Of a stretch of DNA of 64,000 nt, positions 53,973 through 61,708 are shown one piece after another. This DNA is from Prochlorococcus marinus subsp. marinus str. CCMP1375 (GTDB taxonomy: Bacteria > Cyanobacteriota > Cyanobacteriia > PCC-6307 > Cyanobiaceae): positions 62,001 to 126,000 of the forward strand of contig NC_005042.1 of assembly GCF_000007925.1 (NCBI RefSeq), read 5' to 3'. The notes under the pieces are model-generated. The model made no database searches. It saw only the letters and a program-made list of their open reading frames with translations, and was not told the origin of the DNA. The position numbers and the translations under genes are program-made. Within the stretch, counting starts at the first letter, position 1. The number at the start of each line of letters is the position of its first letter.

Positions 53973-55148
53973 CTATAGACTTCTGAACCCTCTTATATCT
54001 ATAGGCTTAATATCAATTTTGATTGTAATATTATTTCTTAAAATTAAAAATTTCATTTTCTTACTTATTCCATTACTATTTATAGTATTAACGACATCTT
54101 GAGGGTTTTTAACATCTTTGTTGTTGATGGAAATGATAACATCATTTACTTTTAGACCCCTTTTTTCTGCAGGTCCACCTGGTAAAACATATATAATTAA
54201 AGCTCCTTTTCCATTTGTAGGAGATAAATTAACTCCTATCATTGGATGAATAGCTCTACCTCGTGATGCTAATTGATTTGCAATTTCTATTGCTTTATTG
54301 ATTGGAATAGCAAATCCTAAACCTGCTCCAGGACCAGAACGAACCAGTGTATTGATTCCAATTACTTCACCTTGAGAATTAAGTAATGGGCCGCCAGAAT
54401 TACCAGGATTAATTGCAGCATCAGTTTGAATTAAATTTAATCGCTTATCAGATATACCTAGTTGAGATACATTGCGATTTAGATTGCTAATAATACCTAA
54501 GGTTACTGTTTTTTCTAATCCATACGGGTTCCCAACTGCTATTGCCCAATCGCCAACTTCAATTTCCTCAGAATTACCTAAATAAGCCTTTGGCCAAGGT
54601 CCTAAGCCTTTAAGTCTTACCACCGCTAGATCCGTCAGGTAGTCTTGTCCCACTACCCGACCTGGAATTCTTCTTCCATCAGAGAGCCCGACCATAAGCT
54701 CTTCGCTGTTTTCTACTACATGTGCATTAGTAAGAACAAGTCCTTCCGAAGCAAAAATAACGCCACTTCCTTGCCCTCGTTCAATTCTTGGTCTTTGATA
54801 TTGTCGATTTGGATTAGCAAAGAATCTTTCAAAATTTGGGTCAATCAATAAATTTGGAGGGAATATATTTCTGTTATTAGTAAATACTTTCCGTTGAGTT
54901 TCTATAGTAACTACAGCAGGGCCACTTTTTTTTAATGCTTCAGATACAAACGATTTGTTTGCAATTAGTTGAAATTGTTTGCGTTCAATTTGACTAGTTA
55001 AAGGAACTATAAATGCTGTTCTTGCTGAGGTATTTGTCCCTAGAATTAATAGACTTAAGGCATAACCATATATAGGTTTGTATTTCTTCATCAACTCAGA
55101 AATAGTTTTTGAGGTTAATTTAATGGTCATTTTATTTTTTGTATTCAT
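53973..55148 (-). CDS. htrA: HtrA/Deg-type serine protease with PDZ domain
   Basis: The 391-residue protein begins with a basic stretch and a hydrophobic segment (YKPIYGYALSLLILGTNTSARTAFIV), a signal or anchor for export. The trypsin-like domain has the triad His143 (LVLTNAHVVEN), Asp173 (DYLTDLAVVRL) and Ser251 (INPGNSGGPLLN). A single PDZ domain covers about residues 290-380 (IGVNLSPTNGKGALIIYVLPGGPAEKRGLKVNDVIISINNKDV). It degrades or refolds damaged periplasmic or thylakoid-lumen proteins. It is convergent with the ABC-F gene. Confidence 0.95.
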   Translation of the reverse strand: MNTKNKMTIKLTSKTISELMKKYKPIYGYALSLLILGTNTSARTAFIVPLTSQIERKQFQLIANKSFVSEALKKSGPAVVTIETQRKVFTNNRNIFPPNLLIDPNFERFFANPNRQYQRPRIERGQGSGVIFASEGLVLTNAHVVENSEELMVGLSDGRRIPGRVVGQDYLTDLAVVRLKGLGPWPKAYLGNSEEIEVGDWAIAVGNPYGLEKTVTLGIISNLNRNVSQLGISDKRLNLIQTDAAINPGNSGGPLLNSQGEVIGINTLVRSGPGAGLGFAIPINKAIEIANQLASRGRAIHPMIGVNLSPTNGKGALIIYVLPGGPAEKRGLKVNDVIISINNKDVKNPQDVVNTINSNGISKKMKFLILRNNITIKIDIKPIDIRGFRSL

Positions 55149-55181
55149 TGATTTTTTGGGGGCGTTTCCAAAGTGTTTTTC

Positions 55182-55349
55182 ATGCTTGAATTTTCTGAAT
55201 GCCTATTGCTTGAATTGAGTATAGGAAGTTTTCCTTATAAGCTAGTTCAAAATGATATTGGCTTTTTCACTTCTTTAATAATTGCCTGTTTTATGTTTTT
55301 CTCTAATTTTTTAAGTATTTTTCTTTTTTTAATGCAAGTTTTTGCTTAG
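55182..55349 (+). CDS. Candidate 55-residue ORF with a hydrophobic C-terminal half
   Basis: The frame from ATG 55182 to TAG 55349 begins MLEFSECLLLELSIGSFPYK, and its last 30 residues are strongly hydrophobic (GFFTSLIIACFMFFSNFLSI). It fills most of the 248-base gap between htrA and the DUF2973-like gene. The Phe-rich composition can arise by chance in T-rich DNA and there is no clear ribosome-binding site, so the call is weak. Confidence 0.25.
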   Translation: MLEFSECLLLELSIGSFPYKLVQNDIGFFTSLIIACFMFFSNFLSIFLFLMQVFA

Positions 55350-55396
55350 TCTTTAATTGAGGGAAAGTGAAATGACTTTTTGATGCCTAGAAAATT

Positions 55397-55663
55397 ATGA
55401 TGAGCTCTATTTTCCCCTTTGTATATGCTTTGATAGTAATTGTGTTGCTATGGCAGGCATTGCGAGTGATGTCTAGAGGTTTGTTTGCTGCGAATGCTCT
55501 TGAGAAAGCAGATAACCCCTTGAAAAAAGATCGTACAGGGCAATTTACTATTCATCCTGAATTACTCAATAAAGATGGGAAGATTACTGATGAGGATCTT
55601 CTTACTGTACGCTTCTCAAATGATTTGGATCCTCCAAAGCAAACAGAATCTTCGTCTGAATAA
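55397..55663 (+). CDS. DUF2973-like small membrane protein
   Basis: The 88-residue protein has one N-terminal hydrophobic segment (SIFPFVYALIVIVLLWQALRVM) and a soluble tail ending in GQFTIHPELLNKDGKITDEDLLTVRFSNDLDPP. The H-P-E-L-L-x-x-x-G-x-I-x-x-E-x-L-L-x-V-R block resembles DUF2973, a small conserved cyanobacterial family of unknown role. The next gene (55721) lies 57 bases downstream on the same strand. Confidence 0.7.
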   Translation: MMSSIFPFVYALIVIVLLWQALRVMSRGLFAANALEKADNPLKKDRTGQFTIHPELLNKDGKITDEDLLTVRFSNDLDPPKQTESSSE

Positions 55664-55720
55664 AAGATGTGAGATTCTTAAGTCATACAAGCATTCATCG
55701 AATTTAAAAGGGAGTTAATT

Positions 55721-56104
55721 GTGGATCAAAGAACACGTGTAGTTGCAGCAGTTATTAAATCTTTGAGGTTGCCCCCAAGATTCAGATTACGCCTATTAAA
55801 GGAAGATCCGGTTCGTCTAGAATTAAGTCTGACTCCTGCTTATGGTAAAGAACCCATACAAGTGGGTTTGGTTGAATCTCTTGATTTGGTAGCGCGTCGT
55901 GATCGAGAAGGAAGAATTCCTAGAGATTTGCAAGGTACGTGGGATTGGACTGTTCGTCATGGCAAGGTAAGTACTGGTGGATGGAATCCTTTTTTGAAAG
56001 AAGCGTTGCAAACAATGTTTGAAACTGGACTACCTGCAATTATTTATGAAGAGCTAACAGGTGAGGATTATCATCCTGTTGATGGTGCAAGACATGTTCG
56101 ATAA
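55721..56104 (+). CDS. Conserved cyanobacterial hypothetical protein
   Basis: The 127-residue soluble protein starts with GTG, with AAAAGGGAG about 6 bases upstream as the ribosome-binding site. It contains RVVAAVIKSLRLPPRFRLRLLKEDPVRLELSLTPAYGKEPIQVGLVESLDLVARRDREGRIPRDLQGTWDWTVRHGKVSTGGWNPFLKEALQTMFETGLPAIIYEELTGEDYHPVDGARHVR, of which the tail (after about residue 75) is well formed and globular. I recognise no functional family. It lies between the DUF2973-like gene and an hli gene. Confidence 0.75.
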   Translation: MDQRTRVVAAVIKSLRLPPRFRLRLLKEDPVRLELSLTPAYGKEPIQVGLVESLDLVARRDREGRIPRDLQGTWDWTVRHGKVSTGGWNPFLKEALQTMFETGLPAIIYEELTGEDYHPVDGARHVR

Positions 56105-56185
56105 AAGGTCTATATGAGTATTTTGAGGTCTTCAACGCTTTTTTGTTCTTAACTAGATAGAATTTGTTTAATCTCCTAAAAGACT

Positions 56186-56335
56186 ATGTCACCTGAAGAC
56201 ATTGAGCCTCGTTATGGATTTGTAAATTATGCTGAAATCTGGAACGGTAGATTAGCAATGCTTGGAATTGTTATTGGGTTGAGTACAGAACTATTAACTG
56301 GTCAAGGTATTCTTGGTCAAATTGGATTCGGTTAA
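56186..56335 (+). CDS. hli: High-light-inducible protein (HLIP), short form
   Basis: The 49-residue protein runs from ATG 56186 to TAA 56335. It begins MSPEDIEPRYGFVNYAEIWN and continues GRLAMLGIVIGLSTELLTGQGILGQIGFG. The A-E-I-W-N-G-R-L-A-M-L-G piece is the ExxNxRxAMxG chlorophyll-binding helix of HLIPs. Short HLIPs such as this one are common in Prochlorococcus. xseA starts 13 bases later on the same strand. Confidence 0.93.
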   Translation: MSPEDIEPRYGFVNYAEIWNGRLAMLGIVIGLSTELLTGQGILGQIGFG

Positions 56336-56348
56336 TTGCTAGAAACTT

Positions 56349-57527
56349 TTGTTGAAGTTTGAGAATGAAAAGTTGAATAAAGATACAGTCCCACATTTTT
56401 CTGTTGGTGAGCTTAATCAAGCTATAGGGAATCTTCTTTCAAGAGGATTTGCTCCTACTTTTTTACTTCATGCCACCGTATCAAAAGCCCAATTAAAGAA
56501 TGGTCATCTATGGTTAACACTAACTGATGGGAAGGCAAGTATTTCTGCTGTCATATGGTCTTCCTCTTTGAAGAATATTAGTTTTCGCCCTGTTGAAGAA
56601 GATGGAGTTGAACTTTTAGGAAAATTAAATTTTTGGCAGAATCGAGCAACGTTAGTTGTTCAAGTAATCCAAATAAGGCCAACGCTTTCGACCGTTTTAA
56701 GACAATTTGAAGTAGTTCGCTCTTTATTAGTTAATGAAGGTTTGATAGCTGATGAAAGACGCAGACCATTACCAAGGTTCCCCAGTGCAATTGCTATTTT
56801 TACTAGTGTGCCAAGCTCTGCCTATGCTGATATGTTGCGGACCGCAAAGGAACGATGGCCGTTAACGAAGTTATTAGTAGTTGCTATTCCTGTTCAAGGT
56901 GAAGTATCTGTAAAGATAAGAGAAGCTTTGTCCAAATTAGCTGATTCTTATTTACATCTAGGGGTGCAAGCTCTGGTCTTGGCAAGGGGAGGCGGTAGTC
57001 GGGAGGATTTAATGGTTTTTGATAACGAGGAGCTTTGTAGACAATTAGCAGAATTTCCCATTCCAGTAATTACTGGACTTGGTCATGAAGACGATTTGAC
57101 TGTGGCAGATCTTGTTGCAGATCATAGATCTGCAACTCCAACAGCAGCAATTGTAGATTTATTACCAAGCAGAGAAATGGCAAAAAATAATTGTATTCAG
57201 CTTCGTGCAAGGTTCAAAGATTATGTCACTTGGACTATTCAAAATAAAAGTAGGGAAATTTTAGACAGAAAAAATACATTGGTTAATTTTTCCCCTTTTT
57301 TACAACTGAGAAAACAGAAGCAACTACTCTCTCAAATGACCAAACTTTTGATTGCACTTTCTCCTACAAGCTTATTAAAAAGAGGGTTTTGTATAGTTCG
57401 CAATAATCTTGACACCGCTGTTAAGTCTGTTAAAGATTTAAAAGTTGGTGACCAAGTAACCATTGAATTAAGTGATGGTTATACACATTCAAAAGTTCAG
57501 ACTATTTTTCCTAATAAAAAGATATAA
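56349..57527 (+). CDS. xseA: Exodeoxyribonuclease VII large subunit
   Basis: The 392-residue protein has an N-terminal OB-fold (HFSVGELNQAIGNLL, LWLTLTDGKASISAVIW, VELLGKLNFWQNRATLVVQVIQI). The catalytic domain contains AIAIFTSVPSSAYADML, LVLARGGGSREDLMVFDNEELCRQLAEFPIPVITGLGHEDDLTVADLVADHRSATPTAA, and a coiled C-terminal part follows. The G-G-G-S-R-E-D-L and G-H-E-x-D block is characteristic of XseA. It degrades single-stranded DNA with XseB, encoded next. The start is a TTG at 56349, and xseB follows 33 bases later. Confidence 0.96.
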   Translation: MLKFENEKLNKDTVPHFSVGELNQAIGNLLSRGFAPTFLLHATVSKAQLKNGHLWLTLTDGKASISAVIWSSSLKNISFRPVEEDGVELLGKLNFWQNRATLVVQVIQIRPTLSTVLRQFEVVRSLLVNEGLIADERRRPLPRFPSAIAIFTSVPSSAYADMLRTAKERWPLTKLLVVAIPVQGEVSVKIREALSKLADSYLHLGVQALVLARGGGSREDLMVFDNEELCRQLAEFPIPVITGLGHEDDLTVADLVADHRSATPTAAIVDLLPSREMAKNNCIQLRARFKDYVTWTIQNKSREILDRKNTLVNFSPFLQLRKQKQLLSQMTKLLIALSPTSLLKRGFCIVRNNLDTAVKSVKDLKVGDQVTIELSDGYTHSKVQTIFPNKKI

Positions 57528-57560
57528 TAGTTAAATCAAATAAGTTTTGGAGAAGCTAAA

Positions 57561-57845
57561 TTGATTAAGAAAGATCAAGACTCAAATAACAATAAATTAT
57601 TCAATCAAGATAAAGTAAAAGATTTATCCTCTGTAATTAATAAGTTATCTTATGAGGATTCTCTAAAGCAATTAGATGATATTTTAAACAAGCTTCAAAA
57701 TGAAAGCCTTCTTGTAGAAGATCTACAGGAAAACTATCTTAAAGCAAAATTATATTTGAAGCATTGTGAACAATTATTAGATAAGGTCGAACAAGAAATT
57801 CATGAAATAATACCTAGTGAAATAGATGAAATTGCTAATAATTAG
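57561..57845 (+). CDS. xseB: Exodeoxyribonuclease VII small subunit
   Basis: The 94-residue protein has LSYEDSLKQLDDILNKLQNESLLVEDLQENYLKAKLYLKHCEQLLDKVEQEI from about residue 30 on, the two-helix XseB domain. The first 25 residues are charged and unstructured (IKKDQDSNNNKLFNQDKVKD). The start is TTG at 57561 with GGAGAAG 8 bases upstream. It lies directly after xseA and ends next to the converging zinc-ribbon gene. Confidence 0.93.
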   Translation: MIKKDQDSNNNKLFNQDKVKDLSSVINKLSYEDSLKQLDDILNKLQNESLLVEDLQENYLKAKLYLKHCEQLLDKVEQEIHEIIPSEIDEIANN

Positions 57846-58175
57846 TCATTCCGTTTCTTCTGCTTTAATATCAATCGTTGCTGAGCTAGCAGGAATGTTA
57901 TTATTTATTTCTTCTGGTACGATGTTATTATTTGAACCACATATTGGACAGAGTATTGAATCTGTAATATAAGATGAGCCGCAGTTAGTACAAGTTTTTA
58001 TATTCGATTTCAAGCTTCTCCAGCTCAACCAAGCTACTCCACTAATTAAGAAAATTATAAAAAATATTAGAAATAATAATCCGCCTGCTATATCTACAAA
58101 AAATCTACCTGCAGAAGTAGGCAATATAAAAATAAATATAATACCGAGCCAAATTATTGTTGATGTTCTATTCAT
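57846..58175 (-). CDS. Zinc-ribbon membrane protein
   Basis: The 109-residue protein has two hydrophobic segments (TIIWLGIIFIFILPTSAG and GGLLFLIFFIIFLISGVAWL) followed by a cytosolic zinc ribbon, CTNCGSSYITDSILCPICGS (two C-x-x-C pairs), and an acidic tail. The domain type is clear but the family is not named with confidence. It is 3 bases after the YihY gene on the same strand, so the two may be co-transcribed. Confidence 0.75.
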   Translation of the reverse strand: MNRTSTIIWLGIIFIFILPTSAGRFFVDIAGGLLFLIFFIIFLISGVAWLSWRSLKSNIKTCTNCGSSYITDSILCPICGSNNNIVPEEINNNIPASSATIDIKAEETE

Positions 58176-58178
58176 ATT

Positions 58179-59120
58179 TTAAATGGAGATATGAATTGTC
58201 TTTGTTTTTCTATGACGATTGACTTGATTACTAACTAATCCAATACTCCAACATTGCCCAAAATAAATAATTAATCCAACTAACCAAATCCAAAGAGTTA
58301 ATACTAAAACACCACTTATAATCCCATATGCTTGAAAACGTGAGCCTAAAGAAAGGATAGTTCTACTTACTGCAGAATTTAGTAAAGTTAATAGCGTACC
58401 AATCATTATTGACCCAGGGATTAGTGGTCGAATAGGTACTCTCCTTCTTGGTACTAATGCTTGTAGTAATAGGGCCATAATTGTAAAACCCATAAAAGGA
58501 ATAATTACTTGGCCAACTTCTATTAAGGGAATTTTTGATAAAGTATTTGTTAATTGAGGACTATTATCTTTTAGGTCTGTCCATACTGCCCCTGGAATCA
58601 TTCTTAAATAAGAACTTATTTCATCTATAACCATTAATACACCTACTAGAAGCACAACTAAAAATGCTTCTATTCTATTTCTAATGAGTCTAAAAGCTTG
58701 CATTCGCAAAGGAATGGGACTTGTCTTAGAAGGCAGGGCATCTTCCCATAGTCTATCGGCTCCTCTTTGAAGCGTTAAATATGCATTTCCTGCAGTGATA
58801 ATCAAGAACATTGCACCTAAAATTCCAGCACCAAATCCTTGATTTACAAGTTTTATTAAAGTTGTTTCTACCAATCCAACTACTGAAGGTGGAAGTACTT
58901 GCGATGCTAAACCAATAATTTGTTGATCAAGACCTTGTTGATTACCTAAAAACCATGACGCGACTGAAAGAGAAATTAATAATATTGGAAAGAAAGATTG
59001 TAGTGTGTAGTAAGCAAAGGCGGCACTAAGGTCAACACAGTCACATCGGTTCCATCTTTGAGATGCATACCATAAACTTCTTAAAAACCAGTTAAAATGG
59101 CGACGCCAGTGAATTACCAC
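58179..59120 (-). CDS. YihY/BrkB family membrane protein
   Basis: The 313-residue protein has about six membrane segments. It contains DLSAAFAYYTLQSFFPILLISLSVASWFLG near the start, AGILGAMFLIITAGNAYLTLQRGADRLW and, near the end, ILSLGSRFQAYGIISGVLVLTLWIWLVGLIIYFG. These are the conserved parts of the YihY/BrkB family (once annotated as ribonuclease BN). The family has no proven function. The preceding 139 bases separate it from the inositol monophosphatase gene on the same strand. Confidence 0.9.
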   Translation of the reverse strand: MVIHWRRHFNWFLRSLWYASQRWNRCDCVDLSAAFAYYTLQSFFPILLISLSVASWFLGNQQGLDQQIIGLASQVLPPSVVGLVETTLIKLVNQGFGAGILGAMFLIITAGNAYLTLQRGADRLWEDALPSKTSPIPLRMQAFRLIRNRIEAFLVVLLVGVLMVIDEISSYLRMIPGAVWTDLKDNSPQLTNTLSKIPLIEVGQVIIPFMGFTIMALLLQALVPRRRVPIRPLIPGSIMIGTLLTLLNSAVSRTILSLGSRFQAYGIISGVLVLTLWIWLVGLIIYFGQCWSIGLVSNQVNRHRKTKTIHISI

Positions 59121-59259
59121 TCTCTATTGATATCAGATATTTTAATTTTAGTGTAAATATAGTAAATTGTTAGTGCTAGCTTCTTATTTTATATTTCTAA
59201 ATAGATTATTTTTTCTACATTATCTATGTGCTAAGCCTTAGATGAGTAATGATCACTAT

Positions 59260-60072
59260 TTATTGCATTAATATATTACCCCAAGGAATAAGTCTTTCTA
59301 AATCCTGTTCGCAATCAGCTGCTATTAAAGGGAAGTTAACTGCACTTAAGTCTTCTCCTACTTGAACTGAAGTTGGAGGATTGTCTAACCATTTTATAGA
59401 ACATCCAAGTTCCTGTAAAATTAACCATGATGCTGCTAAATCCCATATTTTTGGTGTTGCTTCAAGGGCTCCAAAAGTTTGTCCAATTGCAACGCTTAGC
59501 ATATTGAGGCTAGATACACCTAATAAGCGTATTTTTCCAGGAAATCTTTTCTTTGGTTGTTTTTGCAATACACTAATTGATCTACTGCATACAGATACAC
59601 AATCACTTTTTGATAAATTAGTATCTCTAGGGTTTATTTGCTTGTTATTCACCCATACACCTTGCCCTTTAATTGCGACAACTCTTTTTTGAAGTGCTGG
59701 TATATCAAGAATTGCTGTTTCTGGATTTCCATCTACAAAACGTGCTATTGAAATTGCCCAAAATGGTATTCCTGCTGCAAAGTTTGTTGTTCCATCAAGA
59801 GGGTCTACTATCCAATATGCTTTAGAAGATGGAACTAATTTAGAGCCTTCTTCACTTAAAACACCTTCTTGTTTGTTGGTTATCGTATTAACTCCATCAA
59901 CAATAAAATTGTCACTCCATCTATCACAGCTAGTTATTAAAGTTCCATCATCCTTTAATTCAGAATTTATTTTACCAAAGTCCCTTAATTGTCTTTCAGC
60001 GACTTTGTCAACTAAATCATGAAGCAATTTAAATTGATCTTTATTTAAGATGCTGGGTCTCGTTTCATTCAT
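59260..60072 (-). CDS. Inositol monophosphatase family protein
   Basis: About 270 residues from the ATG at 60072. It has GVLSEEGSKL (metal-binding Glu), YWIVDPLDGTTNFAAGIPFWAISIA (the D-P-x-D-G-T-x-N-F motif) and IWDLAASWLILQELGCSIKWLD (the W-D-x-A-A motif). It could be an inositol, histidinol or fructose-bisphosphate phosphatase; these cannot be separated by motifs. The frame reaches back to 60111 but that start would overlap the TolC-like gene by 29 bases, so I chose the internal ATG. It follows tolC on the same strand. Confidence 0.9.
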   Translation of the reverse strand: MNETRPSILNKDQFKLLHDLVDKVAERQLRDFGKINSELKDDGTLITSCDRWSDNFIVDGVNTITNKQEGVLSEEGSKLVPSSKAYWIVDPLDGTTNFAAGIPFWAISIARFVDGNPETAILDIPALQKRVVAIKGQGVWVNNKQINPRDTNLSKSDCVSVCSRSISVLQKQPKKRFPGKIRLLGVSSLNMLSVAIGQTFGALEATPKIWDLAASWLILQELGCSIKWLDNPPTSVQVGEDLSAVNFPLIAADCEQDLERLIPWGNILMQ

Positions 60073-60082
60073 AATCAAATAA

Positions 60083-61708
60083 CTATAAAAGTCCAATGCA
60101 TGCTTCTTCATTTAATGATAAGTGATTTGGTAAGTTTTTTTCACTTAAGGCATTAGTATCTTTATCTTCACAATTTTGTAGTTTCTTAATACCTGTCTTT
60201 CTCTGTAAGGTAATTAGGTTTGTATTATAATCAGTGATAGATTTAATATGATTAACTTCTGCTTGAGTTAGGTCTCTTTGAGAAACTATAACCTCACGTT
60301 GAGTAGTAATTCCTGTTTTAAGTCTTAGTATAGATAATCTTAAAGACTCTTTTGAAGATTGTATTGCTTCATATGAGTTTTTTATACTTTCTTTAGATAT
60401 GTTTAATTTATAGAAAATCTCTTCCACTTCTTTTCTTATCTCAGTTTTTTTTAAAGCAATTCTTGCTTCTAATTCTTTCACTTTTTCTTTCTTTGCATTG
60501 TATCTTGCTTTGCTATAACCACCGTCGAATATGGGCCAATTAAATTGAAGCCCAAGAGTATTATTTTGACTATTAATACTATTATTAGTTCGAGGCGAAG
60601 AGACGAATGTTTCGCCTTTGGATAGGGAACTATCAAATGTATTATATATTGATACTGTTGGCTTTTTACCTGCTAGTGCAGCTTTTGCATTATTTTCATT
60701 CATTGATATTTGAAGTGAAATCTGATCTAGTTCTTTTCTATATTTAATAGCATAATTAATACTTTCTTCTAGAGAAATTTTCCATATCCCAATAACTTTG
60801 GGCTTAGATCCAATAATTGGAGTTGTATTTGGCTTTAGATTTAGTAATTGCGCCAATTTCCTTTGGTATATTTTTTTATTCCCTAATCGATCTGCAAGCA
60901 ATTGTTTGTCATTAGATAACTGTGTTTTAGCGTCAAGAACATCTAACTTTGAACCTATACCAGACTTAAATCTTATACGTGCTTCATTTAAGGAAATCTT
61001 TGAAGTTTTAATTGAATCTTTTGCTATTCGAATGTCTTGCAGTGACTTTTGTAAATTAAAAAATTGATTTTGAGCTTCTAAAACTAAGTCACGCATTTTA
61101 ATAGTATAAGCAATTCTTTGACGTTCAAATTCATCTCTAGCTGCGGCAATTTGAGGAATTCTTGCAGGATTAATGACATCCCATTTTAATGTTGCCTTCA
61201 AGCTTGCTTTTAGTTGGTTGCTTGATGTATTCGTAGATAATTTATTAAATGTATTACCTTTAAGATATTGAGGAAAACCTGTACTTGAGATGTCAAGATT
61301 AGGATACCAAGCAGATACTTCACTTTTTAATAAGTATCTTGTTTCTTCTATCCTTTTACGCATTATTTTAAGTTCATAACTATTTGCTTTAATTAGATCC
61401 TCTAAATCCTCTAATTTAATTACTTTATTATTTAGAATTTTAAATTTCTCTAGTGATTTTCTTACTTTTTTTGACCTATCGCTGCTAGCAATTTTTACTT
61501 TTTCTATTTGACCAATTAATTTGTGTTTACTATCTTTAATTCTTGCAGATGACGATAGAGTTTCATGATTTTTGATTGAATAATCACCTGAAGATGCCAA
61601 TCCGACATCCAGCATAATATTAGCTAGTGTAATGCCAATAAATACTTTAAAATAAATATTTTTCAAAGGACTAAAGTTTATATTAGCTATCATTTTCTTG
61701 TTCTCCAA
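60083..61708 (-). CDS. TolC-family outer membrane efflux protein
   Basis: The 541-residue protein starts with a signal-like segment (IYFKVFIGITLANIMLDVGLASS). Long helical repeats follow, typical of the outer membrane efflux protein domain. The two halves carry SYELKIMRKRIEETRYLLKSEVSAWYPNLDISS and YRKELDQISLQISMNENNAKAALAGKKPTVSIY, and LGLQFNWPIFDGGYSKARYNAKKEKVKE is the strand-helix junction. It forms a trimeric channel that exports proteins or small molecules. A start at 61693 (MIANINF) is also possible. No adaptor or inner membrane pump gene lies beside it. Its 5' end overlaps the end of the radical SAM gene. Confidence 0.9.
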   Translation of the reverse strand: MENKKMIANINFSPLKNIYFKVFIGITLANIMLDVGLASSGDYSIKNHETLSSSARIKDSKHKLIGQIEKVKIASSDRSKKVRKSLEKFKILNNKVIKLEDLEDLIKANSYELKIMRKRIEETRYLLKSEVSAWYPNLDISSTGFPQYLKGNTFNKLSTNTSSNQLKASLKATLKWDVINPARIPQIAAARDEFERQRIAYTIKMRDLVLEAQNQFFNLQKSLQDIRIAKDSIKTSKISLNEARIRFKSGIGSKLDVLDAKTQLSNDKQLLADRLGNKKIYQRKLAQLLNLKPNTTPIIGSKPKVIGIWKISLEESINYAIKYRKELDQISLQISMNENNAKAALAGKKPTVSIYNTFDSSLSKGETFVSSPRTNNSINSQNNTLGLQFNWPIFDGGYSKARYNAKKEKVKELEARIALKKTEIRKEVEEIFYKLNISKESIKNSYEAIQSSKESLRLSILRLKTGITTQREVIVSQRDLTQAEVNHIKSITDYNTNLITLQRKTGIKKLQNCEDKDTNALSEKNLPNHLSLNEEACIGLL

